NCBI GenBank assembly: GCA_026225155.1
Contig: JAMFSG010000112.1
Coordinates: 1-5,592 of the forward strand
Direction: 5' to 3'
Source of the DNA: Verrucomicrobiota bacterium
GTDB lineage: Bacteria > Verrucomicrobiota > Verrucomicrobiia > Limisphaerales > UBA11358
Length of the DNA stretch: 5,592 nt
Positions 1 to 5,395 of the stretch are shown here, one piece after another. Position 1 is the stretch's first letter; every line of letters begins with the position of its first letter. The notes under the pieces were generated by a model. It searched no databases. It was given only the letters and a program-made list of their open reading frames with translations, and was not told the origin of the DNA. The translations under genes were made by a program, and so were the position numbers.

Positions 1-1
1 C

Positions 2-85
2 CAGGGTTCGGCGGTCGAACTGCAATACATCGGCAACGGCCAGTTCATGCCCGTCAGCTCGGCGGGAACGATCTGGGCGAACTAA
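2..85 (+). CDS. C-terminal fragment of an unidentified plus-strand protein
   Basis: The frame beginning at base 2 is open for 27 codons and ends at TAA (83-85). The visible tail includes VELQYIGNGQFMPVSSAG and finishes in Trp-Ala-Asn. It is rich in Gly, Ser and aromatic residues, like a beta-strand-rich surface or exported protein, but it is too short to assign a family. The gene starts outside the window. It is the only plus-strand gene and it converges on the EboB-like gene, with 7 bases between the two stop codons. The coding call rests on the stop position fitting tightly against the neighbour's stop and on the plausible composition. It could be a chance open frame, because only 81 coding bases are visible. 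Confidence 0.55.
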   Translation, partial: QGSAVELQYIGNGQFMPVSSAGTIWAN

Positions 86-108
86 AAATTGTTCAAACGG
101 TTTTGAAC
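84..108 (-). terminator. Candidate intrinsic terminator of the EboB-like unit
   Basis: A perfect 7-bp inverted repeat, GTTCAAA (91-97) and TTTGAAC (102-108), encloses a 4-base loop. On the minus strand it is followed by AATTTTT (90-84). The stem overlaps the last codons and TGA stop of the EboB-like gene. No T-run follows on the plus strand, so it would act on leftward transcripts only. The stem is short and AT-rich, so it may be weak. Confidence 0.4.
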
Positions 109-896
109 TTGCCCGATTGGCGCAGAAATTTTTTCGGGTTCAAGAAAATCACTTTCTCAATCGCGCTGGCGAGATGGCCGCGTTTTTTCATCTCCAGCGC
201 CGTCTTCGGAACCGCCAGCGGATCGCTAATGCCCCAATCGCACGCGCTGTTCATCCAGATGCGTTCGCGACCGTAGGTTTCCAAAATATCAATCGCGCGC
301 GCCGGCGTGCATTTGGTTTCGGGATACAACGTCATGCCCGCCCACATCCCGCAATCCAAAACCATTTCCACCGTGTGTTCCTCGACGTGGTCAATGATGA
401 CGCGCTCGGGTCGGATGCGTTTGTCATTCTTCAAAACGTCGAGAATCAGTCGCGTGCCTTTCAATTTATCTTCGAGGTGCGGCGTATGGACTAAAATCAA
501 CTGATCGTATTTGGCCGCGAGTTCAATCTGCAGTTCGAGCACGCGCAATTCGTTCCGCGAATTTTTATTCAACCCGATCTCGCCGATGCCGAGCACATTT
601 TTGCGTTCCAGAAATTGCGGCACGAGCGCAATGACTTCCTCGGCGAGTTTTACATCCTCGGCTTCCTTGGAATTGATGCAGAGCCAGCAAAAATGTTTCA
701 GACCGAATTTCGCGGCGCGCTTCGGCTCATGTTCGGTGAGCTGGGAAAAATAATCGTGAAAGCCGTCCACGGAATTGCGGTCGAAGCCGGCCCAGAATGC
801 GGGTTCGCAAACGGCCTCGCAACCGGCGAGGGCCATGCGTTCGTAATCATCCGTCGTGCGGCTGACCATGTGGGCGTGAGGTTCGATGTAGCGCAT
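93..896 (-). CDS. TatD-superfamily metal-dependent hydrolase, EboB-like
   Basis: This 267-residue protein has the layout of a TatD/amidohydrolase-type TIM barrel. The N-terminal metal-binding H-x-H is His7-Ala-His9. Glu106 lies in GIGEIGLN (103-110), His137 in LVHTPH, His170 in VIIDH, and the late barrel Asp220 in MNSACDWGISDPLAVPK. All expected metal ligands are therefore present. It departs from canonical TatD DNases: the first motif is EPHAH rather than DTHAHLD, and the last is CDWGISDP rather than LETDxPYL. From memory these resemble EboB, the TatD-like protein of the ebo cluster linked to prenylated-metabolite export in cyanobacteria and Bacteroidetes. The substrate is unknown, and no signal peptide means it is probably cytoplasmic. 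Its ATG lies 6 nt after the stop of the 86-residue gene with no clear Shine-Dalgarno, suggesting translational coupling. Other ebo genes (UbiA-like, dehydroquinate-synthase-like) are not in the window. The superfamily call is firm; the EboB link is an inference. Confidence 0.88.
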   Translation of the reverse strand: MRYIEPHAHMVSRTTDDYERMALAGCEAVCEPAFWAGFDRNSVDGFHDYFSQLTEHEPKRAAKFGLKHFCWLCINSKEAEDVKLAEEVIALVPQFLERKNVLGIGEIGLNKNSRNELRVLELQIELAAKYDQLILVHTPHLEDKLKGTRLILDVLKNDKRIRPERVIIDHVEEHTVEMVLDCGMWAGMTLYPETKCTPARAIDILETYGRERIWMNSACDWGISDPLAVPKTALEMKKRGHLASAIEKVIFLNPKKFLRQSGKFKTV

Positions 897-902
897 TGGT
901 TT

Positions 903-1163
903 TTATTTTGAGAATGCGCCGACGGCTCCTTTGCCAAATGCTTTTTCAATCGGCTTTGTGGTTGGATCGCTGAACGCGAGCAAAACGGCTTTTGCCTTGT
1001 TTTTCTTTTTCCCATCCAGCTTGGTGAGCGCGGCGCGGAAACTTTGCAGGCGAAAATCATCTTCACCTTCGGCGCGTTCGACGCGGTCGAGAAACGCGGC
1101 GAGTTCGATGAGCTTGTGCCGCGCGTCGAGAAAATAGAGGTCGAGGACTTGTTGCCGTGTCAT
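903..1163 (-). CDS. Small uncharacterised protein (86 aa) preceding the EboB-like gene
   Basis: The open frame extends upstream to 1232, but the Met at 1163 (MTRQQVLDLYFLDARHKLIE) is the better start. It gives an 86-residue soluble protein and leaves room for a promoter at 1179-1206, and the longer version would overlap the neighbouring hydrolase's end at 1217. Residues 1-35 look like one or two amphipathic helices (FLDARHKLIELAAFLDRVER). A charged DGKKKNKAK stretch follows at about 50-58. The C-terminus, LLAFSDPTTKPIEKAFGKGA, is mildly distinctive. There are no Cys residues, no signal peptide and no membrane segment. I recall similar short proteins next to TatD-like genes in related bacteria but cannot name a family. 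It is too short to be full-length EboA. With only 6 nt to the next gene it is almost certainly co-transcribed, and it may be a partner or regulator of the EboB-like enzyme. Confidence 0.82.
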   Translation of the reverse strand: MTRQQVLDLYFLDARHKLIELAAFLDRVERAEGEDDFRLQSFRAALTKLDGKKKNKAKAVLLAFSDPTTKPIEKAFGKGAVGAFSK

Positions 1164-1178
1164 ACGTTTTACGGACGC

Positions 1179-1206
1179 ACTATACGCTAGAAAAGTTGCG
1201 CGGCAA
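1179..1206 (-). promoter_or_regulatory. Sigma70-like promoter for the 86-aa/EboB-like unit
   Basis: On the minus strand there is TTGCCG (1206-1201), a 16-base spacer, and TATAGT (1184-1179). The -35 box matches consensus at 4 of 6 positions and the -10 box at 5 of 6. The expected start of transcription lies about 9 nt before the ATG at 1163, leaving almost no leader and no Shine-Dalgarno. It sits in the gap between the alpha/beta hydrolase stop and the 86-residue gene, where a promoter is expected. Confidence 0.5.
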
Positions 1207-1216
1207 ATGAAAGCCA

Positions 1217-1978
1217 TCACGCATTCATCCACGTCAAAATTTGCGCCGCTGCCTTTTCCGTGCCGGTGCCGAGGATATTGTGGTCAGCCAGCGAAACGAT
1301 TTTTGTGGCGCGCAGGGATGGACAATTTTTCTTCAACCAACTTTGCACGAAAAGCCACGGCACAATCGGGTCAATAAATCCGGAGATGTAGAAAATCGGC
1401 AAGTTGGTGGCGCGGGCAGTTGCACGCGGATCACTTTCGGCAATCAAATGCAGACGATGAACGGCGGCTTGGCTGTCCAGCTTGGTCCGGCGTTCGGCAA
1501 ATTCATCCGTCTTCGGACGCGATTTCCGAAAGAGACGAAAACAGCGGCGGACAGATTTGGTGAAGCCATACATCGTCCAAACCAAAAGTGAAAGTGCCGA
1601 CAATCCGAAAATTTTTCGAGTGAGTCTAATGAAACAGCAGAACGGATGTTTGACAAAACCGCCGGCAAGAATGATTCCTTGCGCTTGAAAATTTCCGCGA
1701 GCGACCAACGGCCAGACAATTTGCGAACTGAAAGATTCACCGAGCAGCCAGCCCGTGGTGATATTGTTTTGTGCAAGCGCGATTTCAATATTGGCCGCGT
1801 AATCGTCCAGCGACCATTCCAGCGTGCGTGGATAAGTGAATTCAACGAAACGAACTTTGCCGAGAAGTTGTTTGCGAAATCTGCTAACGAGGGTCCAATC
1901 GCCGTGCATACCGGGAAAATAAATCAGCGTCGGCAACGAAGCGTCGCCGTGAATGCGTAGCTGAAGTTCTTCTGGCAT
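1217..1978 (-). CDS. Alpha/beta hydrolase fold protein
   Basis: With the ATG at 1978 the protein is 253 residues. It shows a full alpha/beta-hydrolase set. A His-Gly oxyanion-loop motif lies in FPGMHGD (21-27). The nucleophile elbow is G80-E-S82-F-S in GWLLGESFSSQ. Acid Asp203 is in YISGFIDPIVPW, and catalytic His233 is in VSLADHNILG. Between the core halves (about 111-155) is a lid rich in hydrophobic and then basic residues, which could touch membrane or a lipidic substrate. The reaction cannot be named (esterase, thioesterase or lipase-like). The frame stays open to 2101, but that start would read through the terminator at 2018-2060. Met at 1996 (MDNRRVMPEEL) or at 1978 is therefore the real start. 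I prefer 1978 because a candidate -10 box overlaps the upstream Met codon region. No Shine-Dalgarno is visible for either. It appears monocistronic. Confidence 0.85.
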   Translation of the reverse strand: MPEELQLRIHGDASLPTLIYFPGMHGDWTLVSRFRKQLLGKVRFVEFTYPRTLEWSLDDYAANIEIALAQNNITTGWLLGESFSSQIVWPLVARGNFQAQGIILAGGFVKHPFCCFIRLTRKIFGLSALSLLVWTMYGFTKSVRRCFRLFRKSRPKTDEFAERRTKLDSQAAVHRLHLIAESDPRATARATNLPIFYISGFIDPIVPWLFVQSWLKKNCPSLRATKIVSLADHNILGTGTEKAAAQILTWMNA

Positions 1979-1987
1979 AACCCGGCG

Positions 1988-2015
1988 ATTATCCATGAGC
2001 CGAGGCCAGCGGCAA
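1988..2015 (-). promoter_or_regulatory. Candidate sigma70-like promoter of the alpha/beta hydrolase
   Basis: On the minus strand there is TTGCCG (2015-2010), a 16-base spacer and GATAAT (1993-1988; 5 of 6 matches). It lies directly after the lipoprotein's terminator. The predicted transcript would begin about 3 nt before the ATG at 1978, making it essentially leaderless. The same -35 hexamer and spacer length occur in the promoter at 1179-1206. If translation instead starts at 1996, this box is not the promoter. Confidence 0.38.
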
Positions 2016-2017
2016 CT

Positions 2018-2060
2018 GAAAAGAAAACGGCTCGCTGGAACTATGAAAACCAGCGAGCCG
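2018..2060 (-). terminator. Strong Rho-independent terminator of the lipoprotein gene
   Basis: A perfect 11-bp stem, CGGCTCGCTGG (2028-2038) and CCAGCGAGCCG (2050-2060), has an 11-base loop. On the minus strand it is followed directly by TTTTCTTTTC (2027-2018). The stem begins 24 nt after the lipoprotein TGA. No T-run follows on the plus strand, so the direction is clear. It separates lipoprotein transcription from the alpha/beta hydrolase and rules out the longest hydrolase start. Confidence 0.9.
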
Positions 2061-2084
2061 GTAACCCTAACTTCCCGAAAAATG

Positions 2085-2480
2085 TCAGTCGTATTTGGCA
2101 AGCGTGATCAAGCCTTCGGGGTCGCTCACGCCTTTGCCTTGCAGGAAGACGATGTTCTTATAGCCCGCGCCGCGCAGGCCGACGAACAGCGACACGCTGC
2201 GGTCGCGGAATTCCGCGCCGGGCTGCGGCTCGTTGTAATTTTCCAAAATGACCACCGCCGTATCGTGCTGCGGAAGTTTGTTGGCTTCCGTCAAGGCTTG
2301 ATCATTTTGTTCCTTGTCCGTGATCGTCGGCTGCACCAGCCGGCAGGTGTTACCGTCCAACGAATCAATGACCAAGGCCGTTTGGTCCGCCTTGTGAAAC
2401 GCCTGCGGCGGCGGCGGCGTGGCGCAAGAAGTGAGCAGAATGGGCAAAGCCAGCAGGGCGGTTGCAATTGAGATTTTCAT
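2085..2480 (-). CDS. Small predicted lipoprotein of unknown function (131 aa)
   Basis: MKISIATALLALPILLTSCA is a type II (lipoprotein) signal peptide: Lys2, a hydrophobic core at 3-16, and lipobox L16-T17-S18-C19. The mature protein would start at Cys19 and carry lipid, probably in the outer membrane because the next residues are Ala-Thr rather than Asp. A short Pro run (22-25) follows as a linker, then a domain of about 105 residues. This contains a second Cys (46), and strands such as TAVVILENY (74-82) and YKNIVFLQGKG (107-117) that look like an alternating alpha/beta fold. I recognise no family. The start is set by the lipobox and by AAAGGA 11 nt upstream; the frame stays open to 2558 without support. 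It is probably monocistronic, with a long leader and its own terminator. Confidence 0.85.
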   Translation of the reverse strand: MKISIATALLALPILLTSCATPPPPQAFHKADQTALVIDSLDGNTCRLVQPTITDKEQNDQALTEANKLPQHDTAVVILENYNEPQPGAEFRDRSVSLFVGLRGAGYKNIVFLQGKGVSDPEGLITLAKYD

Positions 2481-2491
2481 AAATTCAAAAT

Positions 2492-2497
2492 TCCTTT
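2492..2497 (-). promoter_or_regulatory. Ribosome binding site of the lipoprotein gene
   Basis: AAAGGA on the minus strand lies 11 nt before the ATG at 2480. It is the clearest Shine-Dalgarno-like site in the window and supports the lipobox-containing start. It sits immediately after a CCACGAAA motif. The spacing is slightly long. Confidence 0.5.
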
Positions 2498-2513
2498 TTT
2501 CGTGGTTCAAAAA

Positions 2514-2558
2514 TTGCGGCCTATCCGCAAACGGCGGATAATTTTGTTCTTGCCGCAA
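2514..2558 (-). repeat. Nested inverted repeat ahead of the lipoprotein gene
   Basis: There are two perfect 7-bp inverted repeats, one inside the other. The outer arms are TTGCGGC (2514-2520) and GCCGCAA (2552-2558). The inner arms are TATCCGC (2522-2528) and GCGGATA (2534-2540), with a 5-base loop. On the minus strand the inner hairpin abuts the closing outer arm, which is followed by TTTTTG. It could be a terminator of the upstream TatD gene, a structured leader of the lipoprotein mRNA, or an operator. The TatD stop is 180 nt away, so a simple terminator role is uncertain. Confidence 0.5.
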
Positions 2559-2737
2559 GCGGGAGTTCGCAACTGCCGTGCCAAAAAATTTTAAGTGTCT
2601 TGAAACAAGGCTGTTGCGCGAATGCGCAGGAAATGGAGAAAAGTTATTTTTTGAAGATCAAAAAATTGCCGAAAGATTGGACACTGAAAGTTCAAAAACG
2701 AGACGTGCAGATTGCGCGGACGTCAATTTTATGGAAA

Positions 2738-3547
2738 TTAATTTTTTAATTTCGGAAAAAATTCCAGCGCCGTCGTGCACGTCACCGCGCTCAATTCTTC
2801 GAGCGAGCATAGTTTCGTTTGCGCGACGGTTTCGGAAATCTCTTTGACGAACGCCGGTTCGCACCGCTTGCCGCGATACGGCACGGGCGCGAGATACGGG
2901 CAATCGGTTTCCAACATGAATTTTCCCAGCGGCGTTGCGGCCACGGCGTCGCGGATGTTTTGTCCATTTTTGAAAGTCACGATGCCGGTGTAACTCACGA
3001 GCGAACCGATTTCCAAAATCTGGTTCAGCCGTTCCACCGATTCGCCGAAGCAATGAAAAACGCCGCGCGTTTTTCCGGTGAATGGTTTTAATTGCGCCAG
3101 GGTATCGTCAAACGAAGCGCGTTGGTGGATGACGCAGTTCAAATTAAATTCGACCGCGACTTCGAGTTGTTGCTGGAAAATTTCCGCCTGCCGTTTTTTG
3201 TAATGCGCGTCGTCATCCGCGCTGCCGCCTTGCGAACTGGGCAGGCGATAATAATCCAATCCACATTCGCCGATGGCGACGACTTTTGGGTGCACCGCAA
3301 GTTCGCGTAGAGCAGGACGTAAATCTTCCGGCGCTTCCAAAACGTCCGACGGATGCCAGCCGACGACGGCGTAAATCTGCGGAAACTTTTCGGCAAGTTC
3401 GATCGCGCGCCGGCTGCTTTGCAAATTCGTGCCGATGGAAATCAGCTTGGAAATTCCAGCGGCTTGCGCGCGGGCGAGCACCTCGGAAAAGTCCGGCGCA
3501 AATTCGGGATAATCCAGATGCGCGTGCGTGTCGAAAAAAATCGGCAT
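2738..3547 (-). CDS. TatD/YcfH family metal-dependent hydrolase (DNase-type)
   Basis: This 269-residue protein has every TatD signature in order. DTHAHLD (6-12) carries metal ligands His8 and His10. GWHPSD follows at 63-68. Glu94 is in GECGLDYY, His141 in VIHQRAS, His165 in GVFHCFGES and Asp215 in LETDCPYLAP. The length is normal. Family members are cytoplasmic two-metal enzymes with 3'-5' DNase activity; some act on D-Tyr-tRNA-type or other phosphoester substrates. An insertion, SSQGGSADDDAHYK (104-117), follows Glu94; I recall comparable loops in Verrucomicrobiota homologues. No Shine-Dalgarno precedes the ATG at 3547, and the only 5' neighbour feature is a CCACGAAA motif. It is separate in sequence from the EboB-like protein at the left end. 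It lies downstream of the TIGR03790 unit with a gap of 49 nt, so read-through transcription is possible. Confidence 0.95.
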   Translation of the reverse strand: MPIFFDTHAHLDYPEFAPDFSEVLARAQAAGISKLISIGTNLQSSRRAIELAEKFPQIYAVVGWHPSDVLEAPEDLRPALRELAVHPKVVAIGECGLDYYRLPSSQGGSADDDAHYKKRQAEIFQQQLEVAVEFNLNCVIHQRASFDDTLAQLKPFTGKTRGVFHCFGESVERLNQILEIGSLVSYTGIVTFKNGQNIRDAVAATPLGKFMLETDCPYLAPVPYRGKRCEPAFVKEISETVAQTKLCSLEELSAVTCTTALEFFPKLKN

Positions 3548-3558
3548 GGGAATTTTTT

Positions 3559-3590
3559 AACCACGAAAGTCGTAAAACACACGAAAAAAG
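3559..3590 (+). repeat. Extragenic CCACGAAA-type motif, copy upstream of the TatD gene
   Basis: AACCACGAAA (3559-3568) is followed by a partial echo, ACACACGAAAAAAG (3577-3590). The identical 10-mer occurs inverted at 2498-2507. Motifs of this style recur between genes in several environmental phyla. Only two copies are visible here, so the repeat family call is tentative. Confidence 0.35.
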
Positions 3591-3596
3591 AGTCTT

Positions 3597-3731
3597 CTAA
3601 TTTGGATTTCCTGAAACGATGTTTGCAATGTTGAAAATATGCCAAACATTGAAAGATAGCCAAATAAGGACGGAAAATAAACCCAACAATAAAACGAGTC
3701 CTGCAATTATTCTATTTGTTGTGATTTTCAT
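3597..3731 (-). CDS. Tiny single-span membrane protein (44 aa) coupled to the TIGR03790 gene
   Basis: ATG at 3731 opens a frame of 44 codons ending at TAG (3597-3599). It starts MKITTNRIIAGLVLLLGLFS. Residues 1-7 are polar with Lys2 and Arg7. Residues 8-27 are a strongly hydrophobic helix with Trp24, giving a likely N-in topology. A second aromatic patch, FNVWHIF (27-33), follows, then a short polar tail ending SGNPN. The ATG lies 4 nt after the TAG of the 536-residue gene, and an A/G-rich GGAAAAG in that gene's last codons could serve as ribosome binding site. The sequence is noticeably more AT-rich than its neighbours, as expected for a membrane segment. It could also be an uncleaved signal anchor. 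I recognise no family. The coding call rests on the tight coupling, the membrane-protein composition and the clean stop. Confidence 0.6.
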   Translation of the reverse strand: MKITTNRIIAGLVLLLGLFSVLIWLSFNVWHIFNIANIVSGNPN

Positions 3732-3735
3732 CGTT

Positions 3736-5346
3736 CTATTTTTTCTTTTCCGCTGCAATTTGCTGTTCTAATTCCTGCAATTTTTCGCGGACGATCGGCA
3801 GGCCGGAATAATCCGGCTCTTCGGCGATGAGTTGCCGCCAGTTTTCCGCCGCGTCCGCGTCGCGCCCATCGGCGACGAGTTTTTCCGCGAGCGTGCGGCG
3901 GATGCGGATGCGCTGTTGCGGCGTCGGTTTCAACGTCAGCGCGCGCTGCCAGGTGTCAATGGCCGATTCCGTTTTTCCGGATTCATCGTAAAGGTTCGCC
4001 AGTTTTTCCGTCAGCACCGCGCTTTGCGCCGTGGCGGGAACATTTTCCAGAAAATTTGCGAGTTGCGGCGCGCGCAAGCCGTGGACGAGATCAAGATTTA
4101 CGAGCCGGTTGAATGACCATTCGATGAGCGGATTTTTTTCGCGCGCGAGTTGCGCGTGGATTTCTGGTGGCGATTTTTTAAAAGGTTGATACAGCGGATC
4201 GCCGATGACGGTCGTTTGCCACGAAAGCGCGGGTTGCGACACCCAGGCCGCTTCGCCGAACGTATAGCCGTTGAAAAATGATTGCAGAAAAAACGCGATG
4301 TTCGGTGTGAATTGCAGATACGGTTCATAGACGCAACCCATCGTGCAGGTCGCGCCTTTGGCGAGCAAAGTCCCGCACCAATTCCGCGTGGGATCGCGCA
4401 ACGTTTCCGCGCTCAATGAATACAGGTGATAAGCGAATGCACCGGGCATGAATTCCACTTTTGGCAGTGTGAATGGCCCGTTGGCTTCGCGCGAATACCA
4501 GCCGGCGTAAACCGCGATCTGGCTCAACGGATACGACGCGGGAAATAGTTCTTCATTAGTATCAGTCTCCGTATCAAAACCTTCCTGTTTGCAAATCGCC
4601 GCGCCGGTCGTCAGCCATTCGTCGCCAAGAAAATAAGGATTACCGCGCATCAAACCGCGCGCATCGAAATATGCGCGTCCCCAAAAACCATTGCTTTCGG
4701 CTTCCATCGCTTTGTCCACGAGCGCGTTGGCGATTTGCGGCGTCGGGCCGTCCAGCCGCGCGACGAGCAGCAAACCATTCAGCGGCGACAACATCGTCTG
4801 GTTCGTGCAGGTGTAAAGCAGGTTGGGCAGCGGGCCGGTTAATTGCACTTTCATTTTCAACAACGGCAGCCACGCGAGTTCGGAATCCACGGAAGCTTCG
4901 TTGTGTTGAAAATTGGCACCCAAAGCTTTGGCGTCTGGTTCTTTGATGGAATCGTCTGGTGCGATTTTCAACGGCATGCCCCAGCATAAAACGGCATAGC
5001 GGATTTTGGATTCGACCACGCGTTCTTCGGTGTGTTCCGGCACGTTGCCGTTCGCGGCAATTTTAGCTTCGCCAAATTTCCACAGTTTCGCCTTCACCAG
5101 ATCGGCGGCGAGCGGCTTTTGCAAATCATCCGTGAAGTCCGCGCGCGTGATCACTTCGCCGGGCGTGATCGCAAAACTGAAAATCTGCCTGGCGGGAACA
5201 TTGCGCGCGGCGGCGTAATGTTGCGCGACCATTTTGGATTCCGGCACGCGCGAATTGTAGAGGACGACCACTTCATCACCACTATCCGCCCGCGCGAACA
5301 ACGGTGTGAACGCCAATAAAAAAAATCCCAGCCGTGTCAATTTCAT
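3736..5346 (-). CDS. Exported TIGR03790-type protein with C-terminal TPR repeats (536 aa)
   Basis: The signal peptide MKLTRLGFFLLAFTPLFARA has a Lys/Arg n-region, a hydrophobic core and an Ala-Arg-Ala cleavage site before Asp21. The mature N-terminus, EVVVLYNSRVPESKMVAQHYAAARNVPARQ (25-54), matches what I remember of TIGR03790, a conserved exported family of unknown function. Other conserved-looking blocks are RYAVLCWGMPLKI (116-128), GFWGRAYFDARG (220-231), LLAKGATCTMGCVYEPYL (327-344) and QTTVIGDPLYQPF (377-389). The block around 330-344 recalls the substrate-binding part of gingipain-like proteases, but I cannot show catalytic residues. Residues about 439-475 and 477-515 form two TPR-like helical pairs, followed by a Glu/Lys-rich tail (519-536), probably coiled coil. 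The protein is longer than the TIGR03790 core because of this extension. It acts outside the cytoplasm. It starts 42 nt after the GH5 stop and probably shares its transcript. Confidence 0.85.
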   Translation of the reverse strand: MKLTRLGFFLLAFTPLFARADSGDEVVVLYNSRVPESKMVAQHYAAARNVPARQIFSFAITPGEVITRADFTDDLQKPLAADLVKAKLWKFGEAKIAANGNVPEHTEERVVESKIRYAVLCWGMPLKIAPDDSIKEPDAKALGANFQHNEASVDSELAWLPLLKMKVQLTGPLPNLLYTCTNQTMLSPLNGLLLVARLDGPTPQIANALVDKAMEAESNGFWGRAYFDARGLMRGNPYFLGDEWLTTGAAICKQEGFDTETDTNEELFPASYPLSQIAVYAGWYSREANGPFTLPKVEFMPGAFAYHLYSLSAETLRDPTRNWCGTLLAKGATCTMGCVYEPYLQFTPNIAFFLQSFFNGYTFGEAAWVSQPALSWQTTVIGDPLYQPFKKSPPEIHAQLAREKNPLIEWSFNRLVNLDLVHGLRAPQLANFLENVPATAQSAVLTEKLANLYDESGKTESAIDTWQRALTLKPTPQQRIRIRRTLAEKLVADGRDADAAENWRQLIAEEPDYSGLPIVREKLQELEQQIAAEKKK

Positions 5347-5371
5347 GTCAGTAATTTGACTGCGAACCTGA

Positions 5372-5395
5372 CCGGTGGTTCATTTCACCTACCGG
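5372..5395 (-). other. Hairpin spanning the GH5-like stop codon
   Basis: CCGGTGGT (5372-5379) can pair with ACC-T-ACCGG (5387-5395) as 8 bp with one bulged base and a loop of about 7. It covers the TAG at 5389-5391 and ends about 25 nt before the next start codon. No T-run follows on the minus strand, so it is not an intrinsic terminator. It might be an mRNA stability or processing element between the two genes, or chance. Confidence 0.3.

Larger units (their letters stand above)
2481..2737. other. 257-nt AT-rich intergenic region between TatD-type and lipoprotein genes
   Basis: This is the longest gap in the window. It holds the lipoprotein Shine-Dalgarno (2492-2497), a CCACGAAA-type motif (2498-2507), the nested inverted repeat (2514-2558), and a small TGCGC/GCGCA hairpin near 2612-2625. 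No open frame looks like a gene on either strand. No promoter with convincing -35 and -10 boxes was found, although one must presumably lie here for the lipoprotein gene. Confidence 0.6.

Noticed and set aside
1164..1232. 23-residue N-terminal extension of the 86-residue protein
   Set aside because: It would overlap the alpha/beta hydrolase end and the promoter at 1179-1206. The extension composition does not resemble the rest of the protein.
1995..2471. Plus-strand open frame of 158 codons antisense to the lipoprotein
   Set aside because: It reads through the terminator hairpin and has the Arg-rich composition typical of antisense shadow frames. The minus strand carries a clear lipobox gene.
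2702..2724. GACGT/ACGTC stem followed by a T-run downstream of the TatD gene
   Set aside because: Only 5 bp with a 13-base loop, and the T-run is interrupted. It is too weak to call a terminator.
3582..3592. T6 run on the minus strand after the 44-residue gene
   Set aside because: There is no stem before it, so it is not an intrinsic terminator.
3626..3651. CAATGTT/AACATTG inverted repeat
   Set aside because: AT-rich 7-bp pairing with a 12-base loop inside the 44-residue coding frame. It is likely chance.
4640..4987. Minus-strand 115-codon frame inside the TIGR03790 gene
   Set aside because: It is a shadow of the 536-residue gene, Arg-rich and without its own start signals.
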